DNA from: Sphingopyxis sp. LK2115
GTDB taxonomy: Bacteria > Pseudomonadota > Alphaproteobacteria > Sphingomonadales > Sphingomonadaceae
DNA length: 61,691 nt
Direction: 5' to 3'
NCBI RefSeq assembly: GCF_014595975.1
Contig: NZ_JABWGQ010000050.1
Span: 1-61,691 of the forward strand
The notes beneath the pieces are model-generated. The model did not search any database. It saw only the letters and a program-made list of their open reading frames with translations, and was not told the origin of the DNA. Made by a program: the position numbers and the translations under genes. Each line of letters opens with the position of its first letter. Positions within the stretch are counted from its first letter, which is position 1. This document shows, piece after piece, positions 46,216 through 54,058 of this stretch.

Positions 46216-46259
46216 CGTGGTCGGGCCGGTTTGAAACACAAGCTCACATCATGCCGTCA

Positions 46260-46277
46260 TTCCGGCCTTCGCCGGAA
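46260..46277. repeat. Short hairpin repeat after aroC
   Basis: TTCCGGC-CTTC-GCCGGAA is a perfect 7-bp stem with a 4-base loop, within CGTCATTCCGGCCTTCGCCGG, a kind of short dispersed hairpin common in sphingomonad gaps. There is no T-tract, so it is not a clear terminator. Confidence 0.5.
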
Positions 46278-46316
46278 GGGCGGTCGAGATGAAGTTGAGC
46301 AGGCTTCGGTGGTAAG

Positions 46317-48107
46317 ATGATCGACGTCGCCCGCGCCTTTGTCACCGAATATCAGGCGATCATCGGCCTGGTCGTCCTGGCGGTGATGTTCGTGGGTTTC
46401 GTTCTGGAACGCTTTCCGGCAACCGTCGTCGCGATCCTCGGCACCTGCGCCTTCCTCTTCCTCGGCATATTGTCGGGGCGCGACCTTTTCTCGGTCTTTT
46501 CAAACCCGGCGCCGGTGACGATCGGCGCCATGTTCATCCTGTCGGGCGCGCTGCTGCGCACAGGCACGTTGGACGCCATTGCAAGCCGGATCATCGCGCG
46601 TGCGCAGCGACATCCAAAACTGGCGCTCGCCGAAATGTTCCTCGGCGTCTATGTCGCCTCGGCCTTCCTCAACAACACGCCGGTCGTCGTCGTGATGATC
46701 CCGATCATGCTCCGGCTCGCGGCGGCGCTCGACCTCAGCGCCAAGCGCCTGCTGATTCCGCTGTCCTATGTGGCGATCCTTGGCGGCACGACGACGCTTA
46801 TCGGCACCTCGACCAACCTGCTGGTTGCGGCGGTGGCGGAGGACAGTGGCCTCGACCGCTTCGGTATCTTCACCATCACGCCGGTCGGACTGGTCGCGGG
46901 GGCGGTTGGGGCTTTGGGGCTGCTGTTTATCGCGCGGCGCTTCCTGCCCGACGATGCGCCGAACCAGATTGCGCTCAGCCAGGACCACCGCTCCTTTCTG
47001 TCCGAAGTGCGGATACTGAAGGGTGGCAATCTGGTGGGCCGCCGCATCGGCGATGTGCCCTTCGCCAAGCGGGCCAACGTCAGGCTGGTCGGGCTGAAGC
47101 GGGGCGGCTCGCTGCGCCGCACCGCGCTTGCCGACGAAAGGTTGCAGGTCGATGACCGGCTGGTGCTGCGGCTCGAACTGGCCGAGCTGCTCTCGCTTCG
47201 CGCGAACAAGAATGTCGCGATCGGGCTGACCGCCGGGCATGACGATGTCGAACAGGATGAGGCGGAGATCGTCGAAGCGATGATCGCGCCCAGTCATCCC
47301 GCGATCGGCCGCCGCCTTGTCGAAATCCCCTTTCTGTCGGCGTTGCGCGTCCGCATCCTTGGCATTGCGCGCTTTCGCAAGACGCCGGGCCCCGATCTGC
47401 CCAATGCGCGGATCCAGGCGGTCGACCGCGTGCTGGTTACCGGCCCGGCGGACCAGATCGAACAGATGTACGGCAATCCGCACCTCTATGGCGTCGGCTC
47501 GACGACCGAACGCGAGTTTCGGCGCGGCAAGGCGCCGATCGCGGTCGGCGCGCTGCTCGGCGTCATTCTGCTTGCCGCGCTCAACGTGATGGACATCGGC
47601 GTTGCGGCGATCATCGGCGTCGGGCTGATCCTCGTGACGCGCTGCATCGACGCCGACGAGGCATGGGATTCGATCGACGGCAATGTGCTGGTGCTGATCT
47701 TCGCCATGCTCGCGGTCGGGCTGGCGCTCGAAAACTCCGGCAGCGTGGCGTTGGTGGTCGACAAGCTGACGCCGATTCTGGTCGACGTGCCGCCGTGGGG
47801 GCTGGTGCTTGCCACCTATGTCATTTCGGTGCTGCTGACCGAGGTGGTGACCAACAATGCGGTTGCCATCCTGGTCACCCCCCTGGCGATTGCGGTGGCG
47901 CGCGACCTTGGCGTCGATCCCTATCCGCTGGTCGTCGCGGTGATGTTCGCGGCGTCGGCGAGCTTTGCGACGCCGATCGGTTATCAGACGAACACACTCG
48001 TCTATGCGGCGGGCAATTACCGCTTCGTCGATTTCCTGCGCGCCGGCATTCCGATGACCGTGTGCGTCGGCGCCGCGACGGTCGTTGCGATCAGCCTGTT
48101 GATGTAA
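46317..48107 (+). CDS. SLC13-family permease with central TrkA-C domains
   Basis: A 596-aa inner-membrane transporter. The two membrane halves (residues 1-215 and 400-596) each contain a CitT/ArsB-type motif, SAFLNNTPVVVVMIPI and LTEVVTNNAVAILVTPLAIAVA. Between them (215-395) lie two TrkA-C (RCK_C)-like soluble domains, with GRRIGDVPFAKRANVRLVGLKR and the IGRRLVEIPFLSALRVRILGI stretch. Members move dicarboxylates, sulfate or similar anions with sodium. Substrate is not predictable. It is followed by a DAACS symporter on the same strand. Confidence 0.86.
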   Translation: MIDVARAFVTEYQAIIGLVVLAVMFVGFVLERFPATVVAILGTCAFLFLGILSGRDLFSVFSNPAPVTIGAMFILSGALLRTGTLDAIASRIIARAQRHPKLALAEMFLGVYVASAFLNNTPVVVVMIPIMLRLAAALDLSAKRLLIPLSYVAILGGTTTLIGTSTNLLVAAVAEDSGLDRFGIFTITPVGLVAGAVGALGLLFIARRFLPDDAPNQIALSQDHRSFLSEVRILKGGNLVGRRIGDVPFAKRANVRLVGLKRGGSLRRTALADERLQVDDRLVLRLELAELLSLRANKNVAIGLTAGHDDVEQDEAEIVEAMIAPSHPAIGRRLVEIPFLSALRVRILGIARFRKTPGPDLPNARIQAVDRVLVTGPADQIEQMYGNPHLYGVGSTTEREFRRGKAPIAVGALLGVILLAALNVMDIGVAAIIGVGLILVTRCIDADEAWDSIDGNVLVLIFAMLAVGLALENSGSVALVVDKLTPILVDVPPWGLVLATYVISVLLTEVVTNNAVAILVTPLAIAVARDLGVDPYPLVVAVMFAASASFATPIGYQTNTLVYAAGNYRFVDFLRAGIPMTVCVGAATVVAISLLM

Positions 48108-48182
48108 ACGCGCCGGTTGCGCGCCATTTTCGCCGCCGCTAGGGTCCGCGCCCTTACAGGTCGCAAACAGGGGGAAGAATTG

Positions 48183-49508
48183 ATGGCCGAAGCGAGCATC
48201 GTGATGCCGGCCGAGGGGCAGGAAGACGCGCGCGCGCGGCGTCTGCAATGGCGGATGCTGATCGGCTTTGTCGTCGGCCTGCTGGCGGGGCTGGCCGCGC
48301 ATTATGGCGCCGCGGGGCAACCGTGGGTCGACGAGGTGATCTTCTATCTCGGCAAGGTTGGCGATGTCTTCTTGCGCCTGCTCTTCATGCTGGTCATCCC
48401 GCTGCTGGTATCGGCGCTGATCGTCGGCGTGGCCGAGATGGGCGAAATGCGCGCGCTCAAGACGGTGGGGCTGCGCACGCTGATCTACACCATCCTCGTG
48501 TCGACGATCGCGGTTGCGATCAGCCTGCTGGTCGTCAACCTGCTCCAGCCGGGCGCGGGCGTCGATCCAGACGTCGCGCGCTCGCTGATCGCGGACGGCG
48601 CCGAGCGCGCAGGCAGCATCATCCAGACGAGCCGCGAGGCCAAGGCGGGGGCCGACGCGATCGTCGCGATCGTCCCCAATAATTTCTTCCTTGCGATGAG
48701 CGAGAACGACGTGCTTGCGGTGATGTTCTTTGCGCTGTTTTTCGGCATTGGGCTGATGATGGTGCAGACGCCGCAGACGCAGGTGTTGAAAAGCGCGATC
48801 GAGGGTGTGTTCGAGGTCGCGATGAAACTGATCGGGCTGGTCATCCGCCTCGCGCCCATCGCCATTTTCTGCTTCATGTTTAACCTTGGCGCGCAATTCG
48901 GCGTCGACCTGCTTGTCCGCCTGTCGGCGTTTGTCGGTGTGGTGTTGCTGGCGCTGGGTTTGCAGATGTTCGTCGTCTTTCCGATCCTGCTCAAGACATT
49001 GGCCGGCAAATCGCCCATCGCCTTTTTCCGCGAAACGCAGGAAGCGTCGGTGATGGCCTTTTCCACCGCTTCGTCGAACGCAACCTTGCCGACGGCGCTG
49101 CGCGTCGCGCACGACCGGCTGCACCTGCCCGACCGGGTTGCGCGTTTCGTGCTTACCATCGGCGCGACCGCGAACCAGAACGGCACCGCGATGTTCGAGG
49201 GCGTGACGGTGATCTTCCTTGCACAATTCTTCGGTGTCGACCTGACCTTGCAACAACAGATCATGGTGATGGCGGTGTGCATCCTGGGCGGCATCGGGAC
49301 GGCGGGCGTTCCGGCAGGCTCCTTGCCGGTGATCGCGCTGATCCTTGCGATGGTCGGCGTTCCGCCGGCGGGCATCGGGCTGGTGCTTGGCGTCGACCGT
49401 TTCCTTGACATGTGCCGCACGACGCTGAACGTCATCGGCGACCTTGTCGCTGCAACGGTCGTTTCGGCCGGGATCGACGATCAGCCCGATGCGCCGGGCC
49501 CCGTCTGA
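48183..49508 (+). CDS. Dicarboxylate/amino acid:cation symporter (DAACS family)
   Basis: A 441-aa symporter of the glutamate/C4-dicarboxylate family with eight membrane helices and two hairpins. Hallmarks are the serine-rich STASSNATLPTALRV of hairpin 1, the helix 7 motif TANQNGTAMFEG (the N-M-D-G-T position) and the helix 8 substrate-binding VDRFLDMCRTTLNVIGD. The Asp and Arg of helix 8 fit an acidic substrate such as glutamate, aspartate or succinate. The ATG at 48183 follows AGGGGGAAG. Confidence 0.9.
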   Translation: MAEASIVMPAEGQEDARARRLQWRMLIGFVVGLLAGLAAHYGAAGQPWVDEVIFYLGKVGDVFLRLLFMLVIPLLVSALIVGVAEMGEMRALKTVGLRTLIYTILVSTIAVAISLLVVNLLQPGAGVDPDVARSLIADGAERAGSIIQTSREAKAGADAIVAIVPNNFFLAMSENDVLAVMFFALFFGIGLMMVQTPQTQVLKSAIEGVFEVAMKLIGLVIRLAPIAIFCFMFNLGAQFGVDLLVRLSAFVGVVLLALGLQMFVVFPILLKTLAGKSPIAFFRETQEASVMAFSTASSNATLPTALRVAHDRLHLPDRVARFVLTIGATANQNGTAMFEGVTVIFLAQFFGVDLTLQQQIMVMAVCILGGIGTAGVPAGSLPVIALILAMVGVPPAGIGLVLGVDRFLDMCRTTLNVIGDLVAATVVSAGIDDQPDAPGPV

Positions 49509-49517
49509 CCCTTTTGT

Positions 49518-50333
49518 CTATTGATCGCGCACCTTGCTGGGCGGGTCTACGCGGTTAGCGCGCACGCGAATTGGCGGCGTCGCTGGCGTGCCCGCTCTCG
49601 ACGGGGGAGTCGATTGAACGGCCGGTCCCGCGGCAGGATGCGCGCTCTTGACAATCGGATCCGTGTCGGACGGCGCTGCGCCGCTCGCTGGCCGTTGCTG
49701 GCGCGAACGTTGCGTCGCGCGTGTCTCCCTTTGTCCGCGCGGCCGCGAATATATCTCGCCCGGCTCGGTCGCGGGCAGGTTGCGGATCGCTCGCGGCGTG
49801 CCGGTCATGCCTTCGGCGGACCGCCGCGGACGGGCGCCACGCGGGCGATCATCATCGTGCGCGTCGCGAGTCCAGCCGGGCCGCCCTTTGCCGCGCCCGC
49901 GGTCGTCATCGCGGTCGCGATGCCAGCCAGGCCGGCCGGCTTTCCCGTCGCCGCGCTTGCCATGATATTTCCACCAGGCGCGGCGGCCGCCCCAATAGTC
50001 CAGATAATGGCCGCGCAGCGGATAGCGGTTGCGATAGCGGTCGAACATCCACAGTCCGTGACCCGGATAATAATAATTGTCGTACCAACCGCCGCCAAAG
50101 CCGATCTGGACGAACCCGCTGCCATAATCGGCGGCGTCATAGCAATCATAGCCGTAGCCGTCGTCATAGGCATAGCCGTCATAATCATAATAGGCATCGC
50201 CATAGCGCGCCGCGCAATCGCTGCGCGCAGCAAAGCTTGCGCCATAGACGTCGCCATAATAGCAGCCGGACAGCATCGTCGTCGCGAGCGTGCCGAATGC
50301 GACGGAAAGGAGGCGCGGGAAACGCATGGGCAT
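49518..50333 (-). CDS. Tyr/Asp-rich putative lipoprotein
   Basis: A 271-aa protein with a signal sequence ending in a lipobox (TLATTMLSGC, Cys near residue 24). Residues 25-125 are very rich in Tyr, Asp and Gly (DAYYDYDGYAYDDGYGYD; WYDNYYYPGHGLWMFDRYRNR). The rest is a low-complexity basic region with many Arg, Asp, Gly and Pro. I know no function. The composition suggests an outer-membrane or periplasmic protein that binds metal or polysaccharide, but this is a guess. It is divergent from the P450 gene. Confidence 0.65.
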   Translation of the reverse strand: MPMRFPRLLSVAFGTLATTMLSGCYYGDVYGASFAARSDCAARYGDAYYDYDGYAYDDGYGYDCYDAADYGSGFVQIGFGGGWYDNYYYPGHGLWMFDRYRNRYPLRGHYLDYWGGRRAWWKYHGKRGDGKAGRPGWHRDRDDDRGRGKGRPGWTRDAHDDDRPRGARPRRSAEGMTGTPRAIRNLPATEPGEIYSRPRGQRETRATQRSRQQRPASGAAPSDTDPIVKSAHPAAGPAVQSTPPSRAGTPATPPIRVRANRVDPPSKVRDQ

Positions 50334-50413
50334 GGACTCGGTCCTTCTCGGCCGGCGGATTGCGACCTTGGGGTCGAAACTGCCCGAGCCGAGTTGAATT
50401 GGCGGTGAATGGC

Positions 50414-50433
50414 GTGCAATGCCTTACTTGCAC
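50414..50433. promoter_or_regulatory. Inverted repeat upstream of the P450 gene
   Basis: GTGCAA-N8-TTGCAC has perfect 6-bp arms and lies 60-79 bases before the P450 start, in the 159-bp gap it shares with the lipoprotein gene. The size and symmetry fit a TetR- or LuxR-type operator; no regulator gene is adjacent. Confidence 0.45.
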
Positions 50434-50492
50434 CATTGTCAGTAGTGCGATACCCATCGGGCCAACGCCAGGATAGACAAGGATTCGACCCG

Positions 50493-51902
50493 ATGAACGC
50501 GCCGACGCAAATCCAACCCGCCAATCCTCGCTGGTCCGCGGCACGCTTCGGCCCGGATACCCGGCATTGGCTGCCGCGCAACCCCGACAGCGCGATCGAC
50601 CATATTCCGGGCGAGGACGGACTGCCCCTGATCGGCAACACGCTCGAACAGCTGCGCGACTATCCCGCCTTTGCGCGCCGCATGGTCGCCCGATATGGCC
50701 TCGTCTATCGCAACAACAGTTTCGGCGGGCGCAGCGTCGCGTTGCACGGGGCGGAAGCGAACGAGCTGGTCATGTTCGATCGCGACAAGATTTTCTCGTC
50801 CGAACAGGGCTGGGGGCCGGTGCTCAACCTGCTCTTCCCGCGCGGCCTGATGCTGATGGATTTCGAAAAGCATCGCGCCGACCGCAAGCTCCTGTCGGTC
50901 GCCTTCAAGCCCGAACCGATGCGCCACTATGCCGACGCGCTCAACGACGGGATCAGGGGGCGCGTTGCAAGCTGGAGCGGCAAGAGTTTCAAATTCTATC
51001 CCGCAATCAAGGAGCTGACGCTCGACCTCGCCGCCACCAGCTTTCTCGGCATCCCCTGGGGTCCAGAGGCGGACAAGGTCAACAAGGCCTTCGTCGACAT
51101 GGTGCAGGCGTCGATCGGCATTGTGCGCCGCCCGTTCCCTTTCACTGCGATGGGCCGCGGCGCCAGGGGCCGCGCCTATCTGGTCGACTATTTCAGCCGC
51201 ATGGTCCCCGAACGCCGCGAAGGCGCGGGCGAGGACATGTTCAGCCAGATCTGCCGCACGCGCGACGACAATGGCGATCATATGAGTGTCGATGCGATCG
51301 TCGATCATATGAACTTCCTGATGATGGCGGCGCACGACACGATCACCAGTTCGATCACCACGCTCGTCTGGGAACTTGCGCGCCATCCCGAATGGCAGGA
51401 CCGGCTCCGCGAAGAGATGCTCGCCGTCGCCCCCGCGGGCGAGGGGGTCGGCCACAACAGTCTTGGCGAGCTCGAACTTACCGAATGGGCGTTCAAGGAA
51501 GCGTTGCGGCTCGTGCCCCCCGTGCCGAGCTTTCCGCGGCGTGCGCTCAAGGATTTCGAGTTCGGCGGCTATCGCATCCCGGCGGGCACCCCGGTCGGCG
51601 TCAGCCCCGCTTTCACGCATATGATGGAGGAACATTGGCCCGAACCTCACAAGTTCGACCCGATGCGATTTTCGCCGGAGGTCGCGCGCGGGCGGCATAA
51701 ATATGCCTGGGTGCCTTTCGGCGGCGGTGCGCATATGTGCCTGGGGCTGCACTTCGCCTATATGCAGGCGAAGATCTTTTTCCATCATGTCGTCACGACG
51801 CACCGGATCAGCATTGCGCCCGGCTATGCTCCCGAATGGCAGATGCTGCCGATTCCGCGTCCCAAGGACGGGCTGACCGTGACGTTCGAGCCGCTGAAAT
51901 AA
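50493..51902 (+). CDS. Cytochrome P450
   Basis: A 469-aa soluble P450. The heme-binding loop is FGGGAHMCLG near residues 408-417 with the axial Cys, the ExxR motif is in FKEALRLVPP, and the I-helix is MMAAHDTITSSITTLVWELARHP, with an acidic/Thr pair replaced by HDT. The PxxF-type region is PHKFDPMRF. The ATG at 50493 is used because the stretch before it contains the promoter region. No ferredoxin or reductase gene is next to it, so it must draw electrons from partners elsewhere. The substrate is unknown; relatives include CYP51- and retinoic-acid-hydroxylase-like enzymes. Confidence 0.88.
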   Translation: MNAPTQIQPANPRWSAARFGPDTRHWLPRNPDSAIDHIPGEDGLPLIGNTLEQLRDYPAFARRMVARYGLVYRNNSFGGRSVALHGAEANELVMFDRDKIFSSEQGWGPVLNLLFPRGLMLMDFEKHRADRKLLSVAFKPEPMRHYADALNDGIRGRVASWSGKSFKFYPAIKELTLDLAATSFLGIPWGPEADKVNKAFVDMVQASIGIVRRPFPFTAMGRGARGRAYLVDYFSRMVPERREGAGEDMFSQICRTRDDNGDHMSVDAIVDHMNFLMMAAHDTITSSITTLVWELARHPEWQDRLREEMLAVAPAGEGVGHNSLGELELTEWAFKEALRLVPPVPSFPRRALKDFEFGGYRIPAGTPVGVSPAFTHMMEEHWPEPHKFDPMRFSPEVARGRHKYAWVPFGGGAHMCLGLHFAYMQAKIFFHHVVTTHRISIAPGYAPEWQMLPIPRPKDGLTVTFEPLK

Positions 51903-51968
51903 TCGTCGCCGTCGCGGGGGGCGGCAACTGTCCTTGTCCGCACGCGTCAAGTCCGTCATCTGGGACGC

Positions 51969-52685
51969 GTGACGACTCTCCGCCCCTATTTTTTGTGGTT
52001 CGCCGTCGCGCTGCTCCTCGCCTTCGCCGCGGTTCGCGGCGTGCAATGGATGCGCGATCACCCCGAACATCTTCCCGGCGCGCGCTTTGAACTCGCGCAT
52101 CCACAGGGGTGGGCGACGCATCGCAAGCTGGTTGCACTCGCCGACGACGATGCCGCCTGCTTCGCCGCCTTTGACCGTTCGGGCGCAGGCTATTTGCGGC
52201 GGCCGGTCGTGGGCGAGGGCGTGTGCCGGGCCAGCCAGCGCATGATTCTGACCGGCAACAGCCTGGTCCCGACGATGCGCCCCGCGAACGCCGCGCCCGG
52301 CTGCGCCGTTACCGCGGCGATGGCGCTGTGGACGCGCGACGTCGTGCAGCCCGCGGCCGATCGTTATTTCGGACAGCCGGTCGTCGAGCTGGAAAATCTC
52401 GGCAGCTATAATTGCCGTAAAATTGCCGGCGGTGCAGCGCAGAGCCAGCATTCGACCGCCAATGCGATCGACATTTCGGCTTTCGTGCTTGCCGACGGCA
52501 CGCGGATCGCGATCATCAACGACTGGCAACCGGGCGATCGGCGCAGCGAATTCCTGCGCGCGGTGCGCGACGGATCGTGCGGCCTGTTCTCGACGGTGCT
52601 GTCACCCGACCATAATGCCGCGCACGCCGATCATTTCCACTTCGATATGGCCGCGCGGACGGCTGGGTGGACGGTTTGCCGCTAA
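51969..52685 (+). CDS. Extensin-like C-terminal domain protein
   Basis: A 238-aa protein anchored by one N-terminal membrane segment (FLWFAVALLLAFAAVRG). The rest matches the bacterial extensin-like domain, which shares a metal-site pattern with D-Ala-D-Ala carboxypeptidases: SQHSTANAIDISAFVLADG carries the His and Asp, and HADHFHFDM the second pair. Six Cys outside the anchor may form disulfides. It probably acts on peptidoglycan in the periplasm. The start is GTG at 51969. Confidence 0.82.
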   Translation: MTTLRPYFLWFAVALLLAFAAVRGVQWMRDHPEHLPGARFELAHPQGWATHRKLVALADDDAACFAAFDRSGAGYLRRPVVGEGVCRASQRMILTGNSLVPTMRPANAAPGCAVTAAMALWTRDVVQPAADRYFGQPVVELENLGSYNCRKIAGGAAQSQHSTANAIDISAFVLADGTRIAIINDWQPGDRRSEFLRAVRDGSCGLFSTVLSPDHNAAHADHFHFDMAARTAGWTVCR

Positions 52686-53119
52686 AGCGGCTTTGAATAG
52701 AGAATCGTGCGTGCTTCTTCTTTGAAGCCGCTGGTTTCGTGCCACGTCTGGCTGATTATATTGTCCAGTTCGACATCCGATCCGACGCGGTCGTGACCGC
52801 GCTCGCGCGCGCGCGCTTCGATCGCCGCCAGCAAGGCGCGGGCGCCGCCCCTCCGTCGCAACGCTGCATCCACCCACAGACCCTCGATATGCGGATAGGG
52901 CGGCACGGCGCAGCCGTCGAACATCGTGCGGAGCTGGACCTCGGCAAAGCCGACCGCGCGATCACCCGTGTCCGTGAGAATGAAATTCCACAGGGTCGGG
53001 TCGGCCAGCATCGCCGGCAATTCGCTGGCGAGTTCCGCCGCCTCTGCGTCGGGCCACAGTCGGGCGCGCATCGCGGCCCAGGTGCTGACATCGTCAAGGC
53101 GCGCATCGCGAACGATCAT
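52682..53119 (-). CDS. GNAT acetyltransferase, AAC(6')-like
   Basis: A 145-aa acetyltransferase resembling the aminoglycoside 6'-N-acetyltransferase branch (VRDARLDDVSTWAAMRARLWPD, then ADPTLWNFILTDTGDRAVGFAEV, PHIEGLWVDAALRRRGGARALLAAIE, and NIISQTWHETSGFKE). Chromosomal relatives often have other natural substrates, so resistance is not implied. The ATG at 53119 starts 2 bases after the sufA stop; it is probably at the end of the suf transcript. Confidence 0.82.
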   Translation of the reverse strand: MIVRDARLDDVSTWAAMRARLWPDAEAAELASELPAMLADPTLWNFILTDTGDRAVGFAEVQLRTMFDGCAVPPYPHIEGLWVDAALRRRGGARALLAAIEARARERGHDRVGSDVELDNIISQTWHETSGFKEEARTILYSKPL

Positions 53120-53121
53120 CG

Positions 53122-53472
53122 TCAAACGGTGAAGCTTTCGCCGCAGCCGCAGGCGCCCTTGGCGTTCGGATTCTCGAATACGAAGCCCGCGGCGAAATCA
53201 TCCTCGACCCAGTCCATCGTGCTGCCGATAAGGTAGAGGACCGACGCGCCGTCGATGTAGAAGGTGCCGCCCGGCGTCTCGATCTTTTCATCGAACTTCG
53301 CCTCGTCGGTCACATAGTCGACCGAATAGGCAAGCCCCGAACAGCCGCGCCGCGGCGTCGACAGCTTGACGCCGATCGCGCCTTCCGGGGCCGCGGCCAT
53401 CAGCTTCGCGATGCGCGCTTCCGCGTTGGGCGTCAGCGTGACGGCGGCGGGACGGGTTCTGGTTTCGGTCAT
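53122..53472 (-). CDS. sufA: A-type Fe-S cluster carrier (SufA/IscA)
   Basis: A 116-aa A-type carrier with the three conserved Cys: one in RRGCSGLAYSVDY and two in the C-terminal KGACGCGESF. It receives clusters from SufBCD and passes them to target enzymes. The ATG at 53472 (MTETRT) is preferred to a TTG two codons earlier. It lies after sufT, separated by a family 1 repeat. Confidence 0.93.
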   Translation of the reverse strand: MTETRTRPAAVTLTPNAEARIAKLMAAAPEGAIGVKLSTPRRGCSGLAYSVDYVTDEAKFDEKIETPGGTFYIDGASVLYLIGSTMDWVEDDFAAGFVFENPNAKGACGCGESFTV

Positions 53473-53487
53473 TTCCAACTTCCTTTC

Positions 53488-53567
53488 CCGTTCGCGTCGG
53501 GCGACGTCGAGACACCCCGAAACCGCGAACGAACGACAGGCATCCCGGCTTCGTCCGACACGAACGG
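53488..53567. repeat. Dispersed palindromic repeat, family 1, copy 3
   Basis: Begins CCGTTCGCGTCGGGCGACGT and ends CTTCGTCCGACACGAACGG, a long inverted repeat. It sits in the 115-bp gap between sufT and sufA, inside the suf transcript, where its hairpin could change the yield of sufA from the shared mRNA. Confidence 0.75.
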
Positions 53568-53587
53568 AATAAACATATGGGTGCTGC

Positions 53588-54058
53588 TCACAACATCCCC
53601 AGTTCCAGCCGCGCCTCGTCGCTCATATTGGCAGGCGACCAGGGCGGGTCCCAGACAAGGTTCACTTCGGCGTCGCCGACGCCCGGCACCGCGCCGACGC
53701 GCAGTTCGACCTCGCCCGGCATCGATTCGGCGACCGGGCAATGCGGCGTCGTCAGCGTCATTGTCACCAGCACATGCCCTTCGTCGATCTCGACATTATA
53801 GATCAGGCCCAGGTCATAGATGTTCACGGGGATTTCGGGATCATAGATATCCTTGAGCGCCGCGATAACGGCCTCGTAGAGGTCGCCGCCGACCGCCGCG
53901 GGGTCGACCGCCGCGGGCTTGGCGGCAAGGAAGCCCTCCAGATAATCGCGCTTGCGTTCCAGCTTTTCGGGCGCGGTTTCGGCGTCCAGCGCGCGCGCCT
54001 TTGGCGGCGCCGCGACGCGCGTGACTTCTTCTACCCTGATCGTCCGCTCCTCGTTCAT
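53588..54058 (-). CDS. sufT: SufT-type DUF59 Fe-S assembly factor
   Basis: A 156-aa protein whose C-terminal 100 residues are a DUF59/MIP18 domain: LYEAVIAALKDIYDPEIPVNIYDLGLIYNVE and the conserved MTLTTPHCPVAESMPGEVE with the reactive Cys. The first 50 residues are a charged extension. SufT proteins help mature Fe-S proteins when demand is high. The start overlaps the sufS stop by 4 bases. Confidence 0.9.
   Translation of the reverse strand: MNEERTIRVEEVTRVAAPPKARALDAETAPEKLERKRDYLEGFLAAKPAAVDPAAVGGDLYEAVIAALKDIYDPEIPVNIYDLGLIYNVEIDEGHVLVTMTLTTPHCPVAESMPGEVELRVGAVPGVGDAEVNLVWDPPWSPANMSDEARLELGML

Noticed and set aside
46500..49256. A 918-codon reverse open frame opposite the two transporter genes.
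   Set aside because: It is dominated by Asp, Arg, Gln and His, typical of an antisense shadow of hydrophobic membrane-protein codons.
52682..53119. Calling the GNAT protein an aminoglycoside-resistance enzyme.
   Set aside because: Similarity is to the AAC(6') branch only in general pattern; the gene is a stable chromosomal neighbour of suf and not in a mobile setting.
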